Source: Nemertoderma westbladi (taxonomy: Eukaryota > Xenacoelomorpha > Nemertodermatida > Nemertodermatidae). From it: a stretch of DNA of 64,000 bases. A program made the position numbers and the translations under genes. Each line of letters begins with the position of its first letter. Within the stretch, counting starts at the first letter, position 1. The notes under the pieces were generated by a model, which worked only from the letters and a program-made list of their open reading frames with translations, was not told where the DNA came from and did not search any database. The stretch is from NCBI GenBank assembly GCA_032718475.1, contig JAUCBJ010006941.1, positions 1-64,000 on the forward strand. Reading direction: 5' to 3'. Shown piece by piece: positions 31,450-42,768 of the stretch.

Positions 31450-32235
31450 GGCCCTGTTGCACCAAGCACTGGTTACCAGCTACCAGTTCCACCAGCTACC
31501 AGTTACCAGCTAAACTTGTTGCAATAAAGTCATCAGCAATCACTGGTATCCACCACTGGTAAACCAGCAATTTTACCAGTAAATTCGCTGGTATTAATCA
31601 GTGACTGTTGCACAAAGACTACCAGTTCATGGGACTGGTGGAACTTTACTGGTAAAAAAATATCCAATTCTTATCAGTCGCGTTGAGACTGATAAGCTTG
31701 CTACCAGTCGGTTATATGCTTAGTTGATTGATATCTTACACTATACGTTACTGTACGGTAAATTTAGTTTCAGTTCATGTTGATATCTGACACTACCGGT
31801 ATACTGTACGGTAAATAATTATAATTATGTACAGTAAATTATTATAATTTTAAAAATAGCGAAATAGCGAACAAACCAATAGCTATCATTCTAGAACACA
31901 TATTTTAACATTATTTTAACATGATTGTGTTCTACTGCTCATATAGTATCTACAATGTACCGGGTATGATCACTCACCGACTCTTTAGACGACGATGCGC
32001 AATTCTATGCTATGTATAACAATACTATGAAGTCCTAATAAATTTTTTATAAATTTCATACATACTGGCCTTCAGTGTACAAGACTTCATGGCCTTTACA
32101 AATGTACGCCTTGGTCTGACAATACTGTACGGTAAATAATTTGTTTAAGTTCAATTTGATATCTAAACAGTACGGTAAATATTTAGTTTCAGTTCGTAAA
32201 TCTTAGTATAGTATTTTACTGTGTTGTATGTAGCA

Positions 32236-33291
32236 ATGTTCGACTCGGATTCGGATGAGGATAATGTCTTTGAGGCACAAGTAGTAGGCGCTGCTGCAAG
32301 GAGGGGACCAACATACCGGGAAAGAATAAACTTCAACCGTATACCGGAGGAGAATAGGCAGCGATTCAGACTCAAAGATGAAAATGTGGCTCTTTTGATC
32401 GATCAGATTGGGCCGTTTCTAGAGCAGTCGGAGAAAAATCATGCTTTGAGTTCGGAGCAGCGAATTAGGTTATCCCTTCGGTACCTAGCAACTGGAGGGA
32501 ACATGCGAGACATCGCCGACAGCCATGGTGTCCATAAGTCAACGGTGTCACGCACGCTTCGGATTTTTGTTGGTCTTGTAAACGACCACATCCTTCCTAA
32601 CAATGTGAAGTGGCCGGCAGAAAATGAAGTTCGAGATAATGTAAGGATTTTCTCCGATTTTGCTGGGTTTCCAAGCGTGATTGGTTGTATTGACGGGTCT
32701 CATTTTCAGATCAAGCGGCCGACAGTTGATGAACCGAACTATGTCAATCGACATGGTTACCACTCTATCAATGGTATGCTTGTTTGTGGCCCAAAGATGG
32801 AGTTCCACTATGTCTCAGCAAGGTGGCCTGGATCTGTAGGTGATGCTCGTGTATTTCGGAACAGCGCACTAGAACAAAGGTTGAGCACTGGCTGGACACC
32901 TTTCAGGAATGGCGTGTTACTGGGAGACTCAGCATATGCCAACAAAGAGTACCTTATAGTACCAGTGCCCGTAGCACATACAGAGCAAGAGGAAAGGTTT
33001 AATCGCCGCCACAAGAAAACTAGAAGACTCATTGAATGTGCTATAGGACTTCTCAAGCAGCGATTCCGTTGCCTGTTGGGTAAGATGGAGTTCACCCCGG
33101 AACATTCTGCAAATGTAATACGCTGTTGTGTTGCGTTGCACAACCTGTTTTTGAAGCCGTATGACTCTGAAGAAGCCATAAGAGACTTCCATTTGGGAGG
33201 CATTATAGAACCTGAAGCTGGTGATGAGCCAATTGCTGATGATGAGAACCAAAATCTTTTTCGTCGCAGAGAACTAATTAATCTTTTTTAA
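32236..33291 (+). CDS. PIF/Harbinger transposase (HARBI1-like, DDE_Tnp_4), intact
   Basis: A 351-residue nuclease that cuts and rejoins the element; normally imported to the nucleus with its Myb-like partner. I choose the ATG at 32236 (MFDSDSDEDNVF); the open frame extends five codons further to a GTG. A helix-turn-helix is visible at about residues 93-112 (MRDIADSHGVHKSTVSRTL). Catalytic residues: first Asp in GCIDGSHFQIKRP (about 152), second Asp in GDSAYANKEYLIVP (about 229) and Glu in RRLIECAIGLLKQRF (about 267). HNLFLKP and an acidic tail follow. The length equals the family norm (about 350). No frameshift or stop. The Myb-like partner is encoded by the convergent ORF at 35356-36084. Confidence 0.93.
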   Translation: MFDSDSDEDNVFEAQVVGAAARRGPTYRERINFNRIPEENRQRFRLKDENVALLIDQIGPFLEQSEKNHALSSEQRIRLSLRYLATGGNMRDIADSHGVHKSTVSRTLRIFVGLVNDHILPNNVKWPAENEVRDNVRIFSDFAGFPSVIGCIDGSHFQIKRPTVDEPNYVNRHGYHSINGMLVCGPKMEFHYVSARWPGSVGDARVFRNSALEQRLSTGWTPFRNGVLLGDSAYANKEYLIVPVPVAHTEQEERFNRRHKKTRRLIECAIGLLKQRFRCLLGKMEFTPEHSANVIRCCVALHNLFLKPYDSEEAIRDFHLGGIIEPEAGDEPIADDENQNLFRRRELINLF

Positions 33292-33654
33292 CTATTACGA
33301 GTTTATCTAGTTTTCGGTTTTTGAATAGTTTGAGCGTGGAAAGTCGAAAATTTTAAATTTGATTCAAAACCATCCCGCTAGATGTAAAATGTAATGCTCC
33401 TTCCAAAAGACAATTTCCCACCCATTTACAAAGTAACAAGCATTTTCGGAGTATTTTTGTCAAAGTGGCTTATTGGGTTTGTCAAACTTTTGTCAAACTT
33501 CGAATAATGTTTTTGAAATGCGTTTTCAAAATATTGGCTTGTTAATTTATGATTTAGATGGAAATTTTTTGATGCATTTCATAAAGCAGAATGGTCAAAG
33601 TTTGATCCAAATTGTGACAAACCTAATTTATTAATATTTTAAAAAAACAGAGTA

Positions 33655-34356
33655 GGGCACAGAAACTGACCGATTCTTCGCGAATTTCGCAAACATCGCG
33701 AAATTCGCGAATTTCGCAAACGTCGCAAACGTCGGGAATTTTTGTTATGTATTTACCATGACAATTTTCAATAATGAACTGTATTATTTACACAAATTAA
33801 TTAAAAAAAGTACGGATTGCACTTATAGAACGCCTTGCTCACTCCCCATCCCAGCTTGCTACGATAAAAATTTGATGAACGAAATTCTAAAAAATTAAAT
33901 ATTTGTTTATATTTTTGTTTTAATGTTCTAGAACAAAAACAACTTATGTTCTAGAACGTTATTTTTATAGTCTTGATTATCTAAGATGTTCTAGAACATT
34001 TATCAATAAGAATTATTTCTCATTTATTTTTTTAATTTTTAAAAAACATTTGTTCTAGAATATTTTTCTTTTTTTTATTGGCGAAAATGTTACAGAACAT
34101 TAAAAATAAGAAATAGCAAAAACTAGCTAAACTGCTATGATAATAATTTGAAGGGTTGTACCTTTTGTAGCTACTGGTAAAACAATAAACTATTAAAATT
34201 AAGTAAAAGAACAATAAAATGATTTATCCTTAGTTGGTAATTGATATTTTTATATAGCTAGTGTTCTAAAAATTCCCGACGTTTGCGACGTTTACGAAAT
34301 TCGCGAATTTCGCGACGTTTGCGAAATTCGCGAAGAATCCGTCAGTTTCTGTGCCC
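33655..34356. mobile_element. MITE, 702 bp, about 90-bp inverted repeats, TA target
   Basis: Both ends start GGGCACAGAAACTGAC and continue with nested words of gcgaatttcgc and aaacgtcgcaaacgtcggga for about 90 bp with few mismatches. TA flanks both sides (33653-33654 and 34357-34358). The arms are themselves internally palindromic (cgcgaaattcgcgaatttcg). The interior is AT-rich with repeated ttctagaac words and codes for nothing. It lies in the middle of Harbinger and so inserted later. A weaker outer inverted pair (around 33340-33395 and 34425-34480, sharing atgtaaaat) may be an older host MITE. Confidence 0.85.
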
Positions 34357-34842
34357 TAATGAAAAAACATCACAAAAAAATGTTGCTAATTTTTTGTACG
34401 GGTAGGAACGGGAAAGAATGTAGGTCAGATTTTACATCCAGTGGCATGTTTTTTGAAATTTTTTATAATTTTCAATTTTCAATATCGAGTCATCTTGAGT
34501 CAATCCATTTTTAAGATTGTTTATATTTTTCCTTTATATATTTTGTGATACTTATTTATTTTTCTTGTTATTTATTTATTTAATTAATCGATTTCTTATT
34601 TTTTTAAATAATACCTTGCACTATATAATAATTACCAAAGTTACTATAAAGCAAAAACTATTATAATTAGATTATAATTAGGCCTCTCCAGAATTTCAAG
34701 CTCAATTTATTGTCAAAAGTTGAGATTTTGATTATCAATTCTTTGGATTTCTCCACTAACCTTTTTGGTTCCCGCCGTAAATGGATGGATTCAGTAGGTT
34801 CGATTTAGTCTGTCATTGAAGTAAAGTTGTGGGTGTATGTTA

Positions 34843-35001
34843 GGCAGGGTTCACACAGACCACTAATGACTGACCACCTACTTTTTTCATTACTATTTCA
34901 CTAGAAAATCATGAATGTGAAGTTCTAGAAATATTTATAAATATTTTGTATTGAAATAGTAATGAAAAAATAGGTGGTGAGTGGTTTGTGTGAACCCTGC
35001 C
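34843..35001. mobile_element. Small MITE, 159 bp, nearly all inverted repeat
   Basis: The left arm starts GGCAGGGTTCACACAGACCA and the right arm, read inward, starts GGCAGGGTTCACACAAACCA. Similarity continues through the shared ttttcattactatttca, so most of the element can fold back on itself. TA occurs at both borders (34841-34842 and 35002-35003). It is non-coding and nested in Harbinger. Confidence 0.85.
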
Positions 35002-35355
35002 TAAAAACCAAGGAGTCTATATAATTACTGTATCTTGGTTAAAACACGGATCACTGCTGTATAGCATTGGCTCCCAAGAAACTCCTTATGTTATGAACTG
35101 GCTTTCTGGTTGAAAATTTCAACCGGCCGCCAAATATTTTCCTCAATGCCAATTAATTGACGAGGATACTTTTTACACTATGTCCCATAATATAGGTACA
35201 ATTTAAAGTGAGAACAACACCCCCCCTCCCCCCCCCCCCCCCCATCATGCAATCTTATGAATGATATGAAACTATACCGGTAGGACAGGACAGGATAAAT
35301 TTATTTAATCAAAATTACAAAATAAACTACGCGGATTACACCTTAACGTGGCGGA

Positions 35356-36084
35356 TTACAACTTAGGCTCATCGTAGTTGAATGTGTCCAACTGATTAGG
35401 TTCTAGGGTCCTCAGCACGGAGCTCTGAAGTTCCAGTTGAAGTTTTTGATTTTGAAGCTGCCAATTTTCGCAACGCAGCTTCATTTCCTCAACGTCCCAT
35501 TTCGATTTCAATATCTCGCATTTCAACTTCTCCATCTTCAGCGACTCAATCTCTGAGATAGCAACAACCATCTTTTTTGAAGCTGATTTTGACGGTATTC
35601 CCGAGTTTGTCGATGCCTCTTTGGGGGTTGAGGAAACCGTTGTGACACTGTTGTCACCTAGAGAGCTCGAGCGATTTTCATCCCCGGACTCCTCGACATG
35701 ACTAGTCACATGATGCTCGAATGTTTCTGGAATTGCGAGCCCTTTTACTCCCGCTGAATCTCGACCGAGTATATCAAGAACAGCCTCATCCACACGTGAC
35801 TGTTTCGCTTCAGGGCCTCCTCCGGCCGCTCCAGTGTGCCTCTTCTTGTCACGACGTTCTACGGCAGATGTACGAAGGTTTTTCCATGTAACATCTCGCA
35901 GATATGCCCAATCTTTTCCGGATGGAAGGGGATTGAAACCGTGAACCTGAATACATTCATTTAAGATGGCTTTCCACGCTGCTACGCGATCTTCCTTCGT
36001 TTGCGTATCGCTAAATTTTCCAAACAGTTTGGATTTTCGCAAATTAATCTCTTGGAGCAGAGCAATTTTTTCATTATCCTTCAT
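35356..36084 (-). CDS. Harbinger-associated Myb/SANT-like DNA-binding protein, 242 aa
   Basis: Accessory protein of PIF/Harbinger elements; in the family it binds the transposon ends and brings the transposase to the nucleus. I start at the ATG ending at 36084 (MKDNEKIALLQEINLRKSKL); the frame continues eight codons upstream only to a TTG. The N-terminal region has a trihelix/Myb-like pattern with spaced Trp (AAWKAILNE, KDWAYLRDVTWKNLR, residues about 38-76), then a basic stretch (ERRDKKRH). A Ser/Thr-rich linker and a C-terminal coiled coil follow (about 178-225, EIESLKMEKLKCEILKSKWD). The frame is intact. It converges on the transposase gene. A C16 tract lies just downstream (35228-35243). 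Confidence 0.85.
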   Translation of the reverse strand: MKDNEKIALLQEINLRKSKLFGKFSDTQTKEDRVAAWKAILNECIQVHGFNPLPSGKDWAYLRDVTWKNLRTSAVERRDKKRHTGAAGGGPEAKQSRVDEAVLDILGRDSAGVKGLAIPETFEHHVTSHVEESGDENRSSSLGDNSVTTVSSTPKEASTNSGIPSKSASKKMVVAISEIESLKMEKLKCEILKSKWDVEEMKLRCENWQLQNQKLQLELQSSVLRTLEPNQLDTFNYDEPKL

Positions 36085-36627
36085 TTTTATTACAGTTCTT
36101 ATTTCCAACTATAGTCACCTACAATTATACCAATAGTAATAGGGCAAGCAAGGGGTGCACTACGCAGACTTACAGTAATCTTTCCAGTAATGACAGGATG
36201 AGTGAGTTGAGTAGCCTATGGAATGATTGTAAACTCCACAATCCAACAATCTTACAATAACAGAATAATTAGATGTTTATAGGTAAAGCTGACCAACAGT
36301 GTCATAAATTTAACAGAATAACCTGTGTTAATGAATTAATTTTTGTAATTAATTAACTAATTGTTATCGCAGTGACACGGGACCCAATAAATATATATAA
36401 CAGAATAAAGTCTTACCGACCGGCTGACCGGTACCGGTACGCCTTTTAATTCTGTAATTGGTTAACTGAGTGTTTACTGGTTATCAGTAATAAATTTTCT
36501 ACTGGTGAAAAACACTGGTTTTAACCAGTCGTTATTGCAACGCGATTTCTACCACTGGTAACTGGTGGACTGGTAGCTGGTGAACTGATGGACTGGTGAA
36601 CTGGTAATTTGGTGCAACAGGGCCCTG

Positions 36628-36962
36628 CAGCTACTGTACCATTACTGCTAATAGCATCTATGATTTTTCCAACTCTAACTTCATCTAAATCTCGTGCACC
36701 AGCTGTGTTGATGCGACAGCCATGTCCAACAGCAGTGCACATATCTCCACAATCTGCAGGACAAGACAAAGACTTAAGAAAAACTGAATCTGGCAATACA
36801 TTGTACAGGATCTCGTGAGCCTTCCCAATACCTGGTATTGGAGGTGGTGTAGGATCGACATACAGTCTATTTCTTTATTTGGGGGTCCCAAATCTTTAGC
36901 CCAAGTAGAGTCTTCTTTCTTTGCCAAATCTGCTGTGGTGGTTGAACTTGGAAGGATGCCAG
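36628..36962 (-). pseudogene. Minus-strand gene remnant between Harbinger and LINE copy C
   Basis: Minus-strand frame with GKAHEILYNVLPDSVFLKSL (36740-36810), then CPADCGDMCTAVGHGC and ARDLDEVRVGKIIDAISSNG, running into the Harbinger end without a stop and continuing in frame at 31446. Upstream, after a one-base shift near 36860, it reads TTTADLAKKEDSTWAKDLGP up to the 5' end of LINE copy C. The domain is not recognised. Further pieces of what may be the same gene lie beyond the LINE at 38283-38665. Confidence 0.45.
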
Positions 36963-36963
36963 G

Positions 36964-38276
36964 AATTCTATTAAATCGCATCAGGGATCCCATTGAGAGA
37001 CTGCTACGTGGAAATCAGAATGGGTTCCGTAAAGGTCGTGGGACCATGGAGCCCATTTTGGCACTTAGAAGGATAATTGAAGAGTTATCAAAAAAGAAAG
37101 ACAGGCATCTGGCTGTTATCTTTGTTGACTTCTTCAAGGCCTTTGATTCAGTCTCTCGCTCACGTATGTTCAGCATACTTTCATTATATGGGATTCCTGA
37201 TGAAATTATTGCAGCAATCAGATCAGTATACGATGGTTCGACAACATTTGTGTCTACTGTTGACGGTGACACAGAACCATTTGAAGTGTTATGGGGCGTC
37301 CTCCAAGGAGACACACTTGCACCATTCTTGTTCATTATTGTGGTTGACTATGTTCTACGCATGTCCTTAGATCATCATAATGATGATGGGGTGATGATAA
37401 CTCCACCTACTGGCTCCAGAAGTCGAGGAAATCCTGCCAAGTACCTAACTGATCTAGACTTTGCTGATGACTTAGGAGTACTCTCAGAATCATTAGAGGG
37501 AGCCCAGCGGCTCCTCAGCTCATTAGAACATGCTGCTTCTAGTGTTGGTCTTTTTATTAACTCCAGAAAGACCAAAATTCTGACAGTTAACTTTGAAAGT
37601 CCTCAGCAAGTCTCTGATCGGATGAGCATAAGCTCAAAGGATGGTATGCTTGAGCATGTGGACGACTTCTGTTACCTGGGATCATGGATCCGGAAGTCAG
37701 GTGAGGACCTTCGAATACGTAAGGGAAAGGCATGGGCAGCCTTGAATAGGCTTTCCAGGATTTGGAAGTCACCTAGAATTAATCGGAAACTTAAGGTCCG
37801 ATTATTTAGAGCAGCAGTAGTTCCAGTACTCCTCTACGGGAGTCCATGCTGGGCTCTAACTGCTGAGGACACCAAATCTCTGGATGGCACATTCACAAGA
37901 ATGCTACGCCGGTTACATTGTGTCAAGTACAATGCACACATCTCCAACCAGACACTATATAACATTGGAGGTGTCTCATTGGTTCCCCCAAGCTTGACAC
38001 TAGAACAAAATCGCCTCCGCTTTGCAGGACATTGCTTTCGCCGTGAGGACCAGCCAGTGCATAATCTTGTACTTTGGCAGCCTCATGGAGTGAATAAGCA
38101 TGGTGGACAGCCCATGACTTTCTTGAGACGCATCTTAAAGGACACTGGCCTTAAAGATGCGGATGATCTAGCAAATGTCATGGGTGATAGGGAGTTGTGG
38201 CGGTGCAATTTTGTTGACAAGCCGGCACAGCATTCTTAAAAATGCAGCTGCAATGCAGCATGCCGCTCCTAGTAGT
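36964..38276 (+). mobile_element. LINE copy C, 5'-truncated, (TAG)n tail
   Basis: Same family as copy A, starting at the position equivalent to 2791 of copy A and ending in ctcctagtagtag. The RT frame is uninterrupted through FADD (DFADDLGVLSES) to the stop at 38237-38239. It opens in flanking sequence at 36815, so the first 49 residues of that 474-codon frame are target sequence and not LINE. It differs from copy A by scattered substitutions (for example ARGxTMEP has K-G-R where A has K-C-R). It splits a minus-strand gene remnant. No clear target duplication was found. Confidence 0.88.
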
Positions 38277-38282
38277 AGGCTG

Positions 38283-38665
38283 CTGGTTGAATCACATCCT
38301 TTTGCCAGCACTCACAAAACCAGCTGTAACTGCAGGGCTGAACTTCGATCTGGAATCTTTCATGTAATATCGTTAAAAATTCCATCTGATATCTGAGTGG
38401 AATTTCTGCTCCAACCCTGCCAATTTTTGCAATACTACATTTCTTCTTCTCATCTGGGCAAATTTTCGAGGCATCGTCTCTCCTTGCAAAATCTTCTATG
38501 GCCTTCTTTAAAGCCCCTCATTCATCACACAGGATCCTTCTTTTCGCACATGCATTTCGTTTAGCACGGTCTCTGTAAGCCAATTGACCTAAGAGATTTC
38601 CTTGTTGGGGTATCGCTGATGCTTGCTATCTTTCTCTTCATTCGTGGTGTTAGTTCAGCAAGTGT
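38283..38665 (-). pseudogene. Minus-strand gene remnant right of LINE copy C
   Basis: On the minus strand, LAELTPRMKRKIASISDTPT then, after a shift, LGQLAYRDRAKRNACAKRR, one in-frame TGA (38518-38520), KKAIEDFARRDDASKICPDE and IPLRYQMEFLTILHERF followed by CSYSWFCECWQKDVIQP. The last part resembles a block in some invertebrate transposon proteins (L..LH..F....SYS.F....P..V..P), but I cannot name the family. It probably belongs to the same gene as 36628-36962, now split by the LINE. Confidence 0.4.
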
Positions 38666-40145
38666 AGACAAGGTATTGTTATCTGGGGTTCTCTAAGAAT
38701 CAACTCGTTGGAGATAGGATATTTGCGCCCTTTGGCGCGTATTAGCTCTCTTTAATCGTTCCACCTCCTCTTCCAGTATTGCAATGTATAGATATGATAA
38801 GTTGGAGTCATTGTCACAGTTTGGAGAAATGGCGGTGGAACAATCAGGGCCTTTAGTTTTCCAAATATCTCAGTTATTTTAGGACACATTATTTTTACAT
38901 GGTAACTGACTGTTTTTCTTGTCTGACTTGGTCTCTAATAGATTACATGATTGTTATGATTTATAATTAGTTACACTATTGATATTGAACCTAAAGCACC
39001 ATTTTCTGCTGGGTATATCCCCTCATTGTATTTTATAGCATATGATTTTCGTATATCCTAGCATATCGATTTATTATTGACGTATCGCTATTTTTTACTA
39101 TTTATATTAATGAAATATTGTACAATTTTTTACTATGATTTATTAATAATGTTAAATATCCGAGCTGCTCCAGCTCAACTAACTAACTAACTACTATATT
39201 GGGTTTCACGACAGCTGTATCAACCGGCTATATATATCGGCTAATGACAATCTCTGATTTATGTATTCTCAAACTCATGTATTCTCAAATGATTTATTCT
39301 CAAAATGATATATACTATAAATATATATATATAACTCCAACTGGTGGCCATAGGGCCACTCCTTAATAATTAAGATATAAACTAGTACATTAACTATCGA
39401 ATAATAATAGAACAAGAGAAGCATGTTAATAATAATATCTATTAATTGTTAGAAAAATCCGATGCAAAAAATTACACGGCTCCAATATAATGACTATTAT
39501 ATATATCTTGTTGGATATTCGTTTGCAATACATTTCTATAGGAAAAGTACATAACACAAAACGACCACAGGGCCACCTAATTTTTCTGGTAATTTTTGTG
39601 TAATTTACACATCAAAAACACATTCTAGAACTCAGATCTTTTCCGAAAAGGCTTGGTTAGACTTTTCTACACCGTTTTTATTCATTTCAAAACTTATGTA
39701 TATTTTAATATATAATTTTATATATCTTTGATTCCATCACTAACTTGTAGGTATTTGAACCAAGATGGTTGGTTATCTGAGACAAAGTTGAAAAATTAGT
39801 TAGTGTGATTTAAAAACTTTGTAATTAAATTTTGGTCTAGAAAATTTTATTGGAGCTATTTGATATCATTAATGCAGATGATCCTCTTTGTGCTTGCAGT
39901 CAAATACCGTATTATTAAGTTTTTATTACATAAAACCATGACATAAAAAATAGTGGCCCTATGGTTTTTATGGATCTTTATTATATCAGATATATAGATT
40001 TTACCTTTAGAGTTAAAGTCTATTGATTTTTTATACACCAGAGGGACTAGAACAAATGAATTAATTATTATTGAATTGTATAAACGGCGTGCTGTATTTT
40101 TTAAATTTAAATTCTACATTTATGCTACTTTCTAATAGTTTTTTT
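38666..40145. other. No gene recognised
   Basis: AT-rich sequence with short simple runs (aactaactaac near 39180, TATA runs near 39310-39335). No open frame with a recognisable product. Confidence 0.55.
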
Positions 40146-40148
40146 ATT

Positions 40149-41597
40149 TCGCTCACTGAATAGAATGTATACGGAATATAACGCTCTCTGAGTATAATGC
40201 TCACTGAATAGAACGCTCACTGAATAGAACGTTCATTGCGTGGAACGCTCACTCAATAGAACACTCACTGAATAGAACGCTCACTAAATAGAATGCTTAC
40301 TGAGTATAATGCTCACTGAATAGAACGCTCACTGAATAGAACGTTCATTGCGTGGAACGCTCACTCAATAGAACACTCACTGAATAGAACGCTCACTAAA
40401 TAGAATGCTTACTGAATATAACACTCACTGAATAGAACACTCACTGAATAGATCGTTCACTGAATAGAACACTCACTGAATAGAACGTTCACTGAAAAGA
40501 ACGCTCACTGAATAGAACACTCACTAAATAGAATGCTTACTGAATATAACGTTCACTGAATAGAGCACTCACTGAATAGAACACTCACTGAATAGAACAC
40601 TCACTGAATTGAACACTCCCTGAATAGAACACTCACTGAATAGAACGCACACTGAATAGAACGCTCACTGAATAGAAAGCTCACTGAATAGAACACTCAC
40701 TGAATAGAACGCTCACTGAATAGAACGTTCACTGAATATAACACTCACTGAATAGAACGCTCACTGAATAGAAAGCTCGCTGAATAGAACACTCACTGAA
40801 TAGAACACTCACTGAATAGAACGCTCACGGAATATAACGCTCACTAAATAGAAAGCTCACTGAATAGAACACTCACTGAATAGAACGCTCACGGAATAGA
40901 ACGTTCACTGAATAGAACACTCACTGAATAGAACGCTCACTGAATAGAACGTTCACTGAATATAACACTCACTGAATAGAACGCTCACTGAATAGAAAGC
41001 TCACTGAATAGAACACTCACTGAATAGAACGCTCACTGAATAGAACACTCACTGAAAAGAACGCTCACGGAATATAACGCTCACTGAATAGAAAGCTCAC
41101 TGAATAGAACACTCACTGAATAGAATGCTCACGGAATAGAACGTTCACTGAATAGAACACTCACTGAATAGAACGCTCACTGAATAGAATGTTCACTGAA
41201 TATAACACTCACTGAATAGAACGCTCACTGAATAGAAAGCTCACTGAATAGAACACTCACTGAATAGAACACTCACTGAATAGAACACTCACTGAATAGA
41301 ACGCTCACTGAATAGAACACTCACTGAATAGAACGCTCACGGAATATAACGCTCACTGAATAGAAAGCTCACTGAATAGAACACTCACTGAATAGAACGC
41401 TCACGGAATAGAACGTTCACTGAATAGAACACTCACTGAATAGAACGCTCACTGAATAGAACGTTCACTGAATATAACACTCACTGAATAGAACGCTCAC
41501 TGAATAGAAAGCTCACTGAATAGAACACTCACTGAATAGAACACTCACTGAATAGAACGCTCACTGAATAGAACACTCACTGAATAGAACGCTCACT
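40149..41597. repeat. 16-bp minisatellite, about 90 units, with higher-order repeats
   Basis: Unit near actcactgaatagaac (16 bp) with mostly the first and last bases varying (gctcac, acactc, gttcac, aagctc). At the left end a 128-bp block of eight units is duplicated exactly or nearly so (40177-40304 and 40305-40432; both contain gttcattgcgtggaacgctc). Farther right, blocks of about 190-230 bp return three times with the same variant order (cggaatataacgctcac as landmark at about 40827, 41066 and 41340). It is not a CRISPR: there are no unique spacers. Confidence 0.93.
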
Positions 41598-42069
41598 CCC
41601 ACAATGCCATCCCGCTTTAACGCGCCCACATTTTCCAATGAGTAACTTACACTGGCAACATGGCATGTTTGAAACAGTCGGAGTATAAAAGACTAGCCTT
41701 GAGGAATTCGGAATTAGTATTAAATTATTATTATTAAATAATAATAAATTAAATAAATATAAATAAAATTATAATTATTAACTACTATTAGGAATTCAGT
41801 ATTAAAAGTGCACAAAATATCGAAAGTTTTTTAAGCATTAAGTAAAAAATTACTATATGGACCACATTGATATCAGTTAATTTTAATATTTTGTTGTCGT
41901 GTATACATGTAATAATACATGTCATAAATATTTTAATTTCAACTTATATTGGAATTTCTATTGTAATTTTAAATTAATTGACCTACCTTAATTCCAGTAC
42001 TGTATGTTAAATTATTTTACTAATATTTAACTCCTGTATTTTATTTGATATTGACAGCATATACATTGA
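41598..42069. other. No gene recognised
   Basis: AT-rich spacer between the 16-bp array and LINE copy D. Confidence 0.55.
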
Positions 42070-42733
42070 CTACTACTACTACTACTAGGATCGGCATGCT
42101 GCATTGCAGCTGCATTTTTAAGAATGCTGTGCCGGCTTATCGACAAAATTGCACCGCCACAACTCCCTATCACCCATGACATTTGCTAGATCATCCGCAT
42201 CTTCAAGGCCAGTGTCCTTTAAGATGCGTCTCAAGAAAGTCATGGGCTGTCCACCATGCTTATTCATCATTCCATGAGGCTGCCAAAGTACTAGATTATG
42301 CACTGGCTGGTCCTCACGGCGAAAGCAATGCCCTGCAAAGTGGGGGCGATTTTGTTCTAGTGTCAAGCTTGGGGGAACCAATGAGACACCTCCAATGTTA
42401 TATAGTGTCTGGTTGGAGATGTGTGCATTGTACTTGACACAATGAACCCGGCGTAGCATTCTTGTGAATGTGCCATCCAGAGATTTGGTGTCCTCAGCAG
42501 TTAGAGGCCAGCATTGACTCCCCTGCCTTTCCCTTACGTATTCGAAGGTCCTCACCTGACTTCCGGATCCATGATCCCAGGTAACAGAAGTCATCCACAT
42601 GCTCAAGCATACCATCTTTTGAGCTTATGCTCATCCGATCAGAGACTTGCTGAGGACTTTCAAAGTTAACTGTCAAAATTTTGGTCTTTCTTGAGTTAAT
42701 AAAAAGACCAACACTAGAAGCAGCATGTTCTGT
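42070..42733 (-). mobile_element. LINE copy D, 5'-truncated with internal deletion
   Basis: Reverse-oriented copy whose tail is (CTA)n on the plus strand at 42070-42088. Compared with copies A and E it lacks about 118 bp (gcattgactcccctgccttt marks the join at about 42511-42530), which shifts the RT frame. Its 5' end corresponds to about 3353 of copy A, so the FADD box is absent. A 3-bp insertion is at 42266. It lies directly downstream of the minus-strand DUF6570-like gene. Confidence 0.87.
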
Positions 42734-42768
42734 GGGTGTGCTAAGCCACAACTTACAGGGGTGAAATC

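Larger units (their letters stand above)
31450..36624. mobile_element. PIF/Harbinger DNA transposon, structurally complete, 5175 bp
   Basis: Terminal inverted repeats start GGCCCTGTTGCACCAA at 31450 and end in the reverse complement at 36624, followed inward by many copies of ccagt/actgg words on both sides. CTG at 31447-31449 and 36625-36627 is a 3-bp target duplication, the length expected for Harbinger. The two genes the superfamily needs are present and divergent from the flanks: a HARBI1-like transposase (plus) and a Myb/SANT-like protein (minus), converging on a 2-kb middle that holds two MITEs. Both frames are open, so the element may be active or only recently silent. Confidence 0.93.

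Noticed and set aside
32548-33252. Minus-strand ORFs opposite the Harbinger transposase
   Set aside because: Antisense shadows of a well-supported DDE transposase.
40149-41597. CRISPR-like array
   Set aside because: The repeats are contiguous with no unique spacers, and the DNA is eukaryotic. It is a minisatellite.
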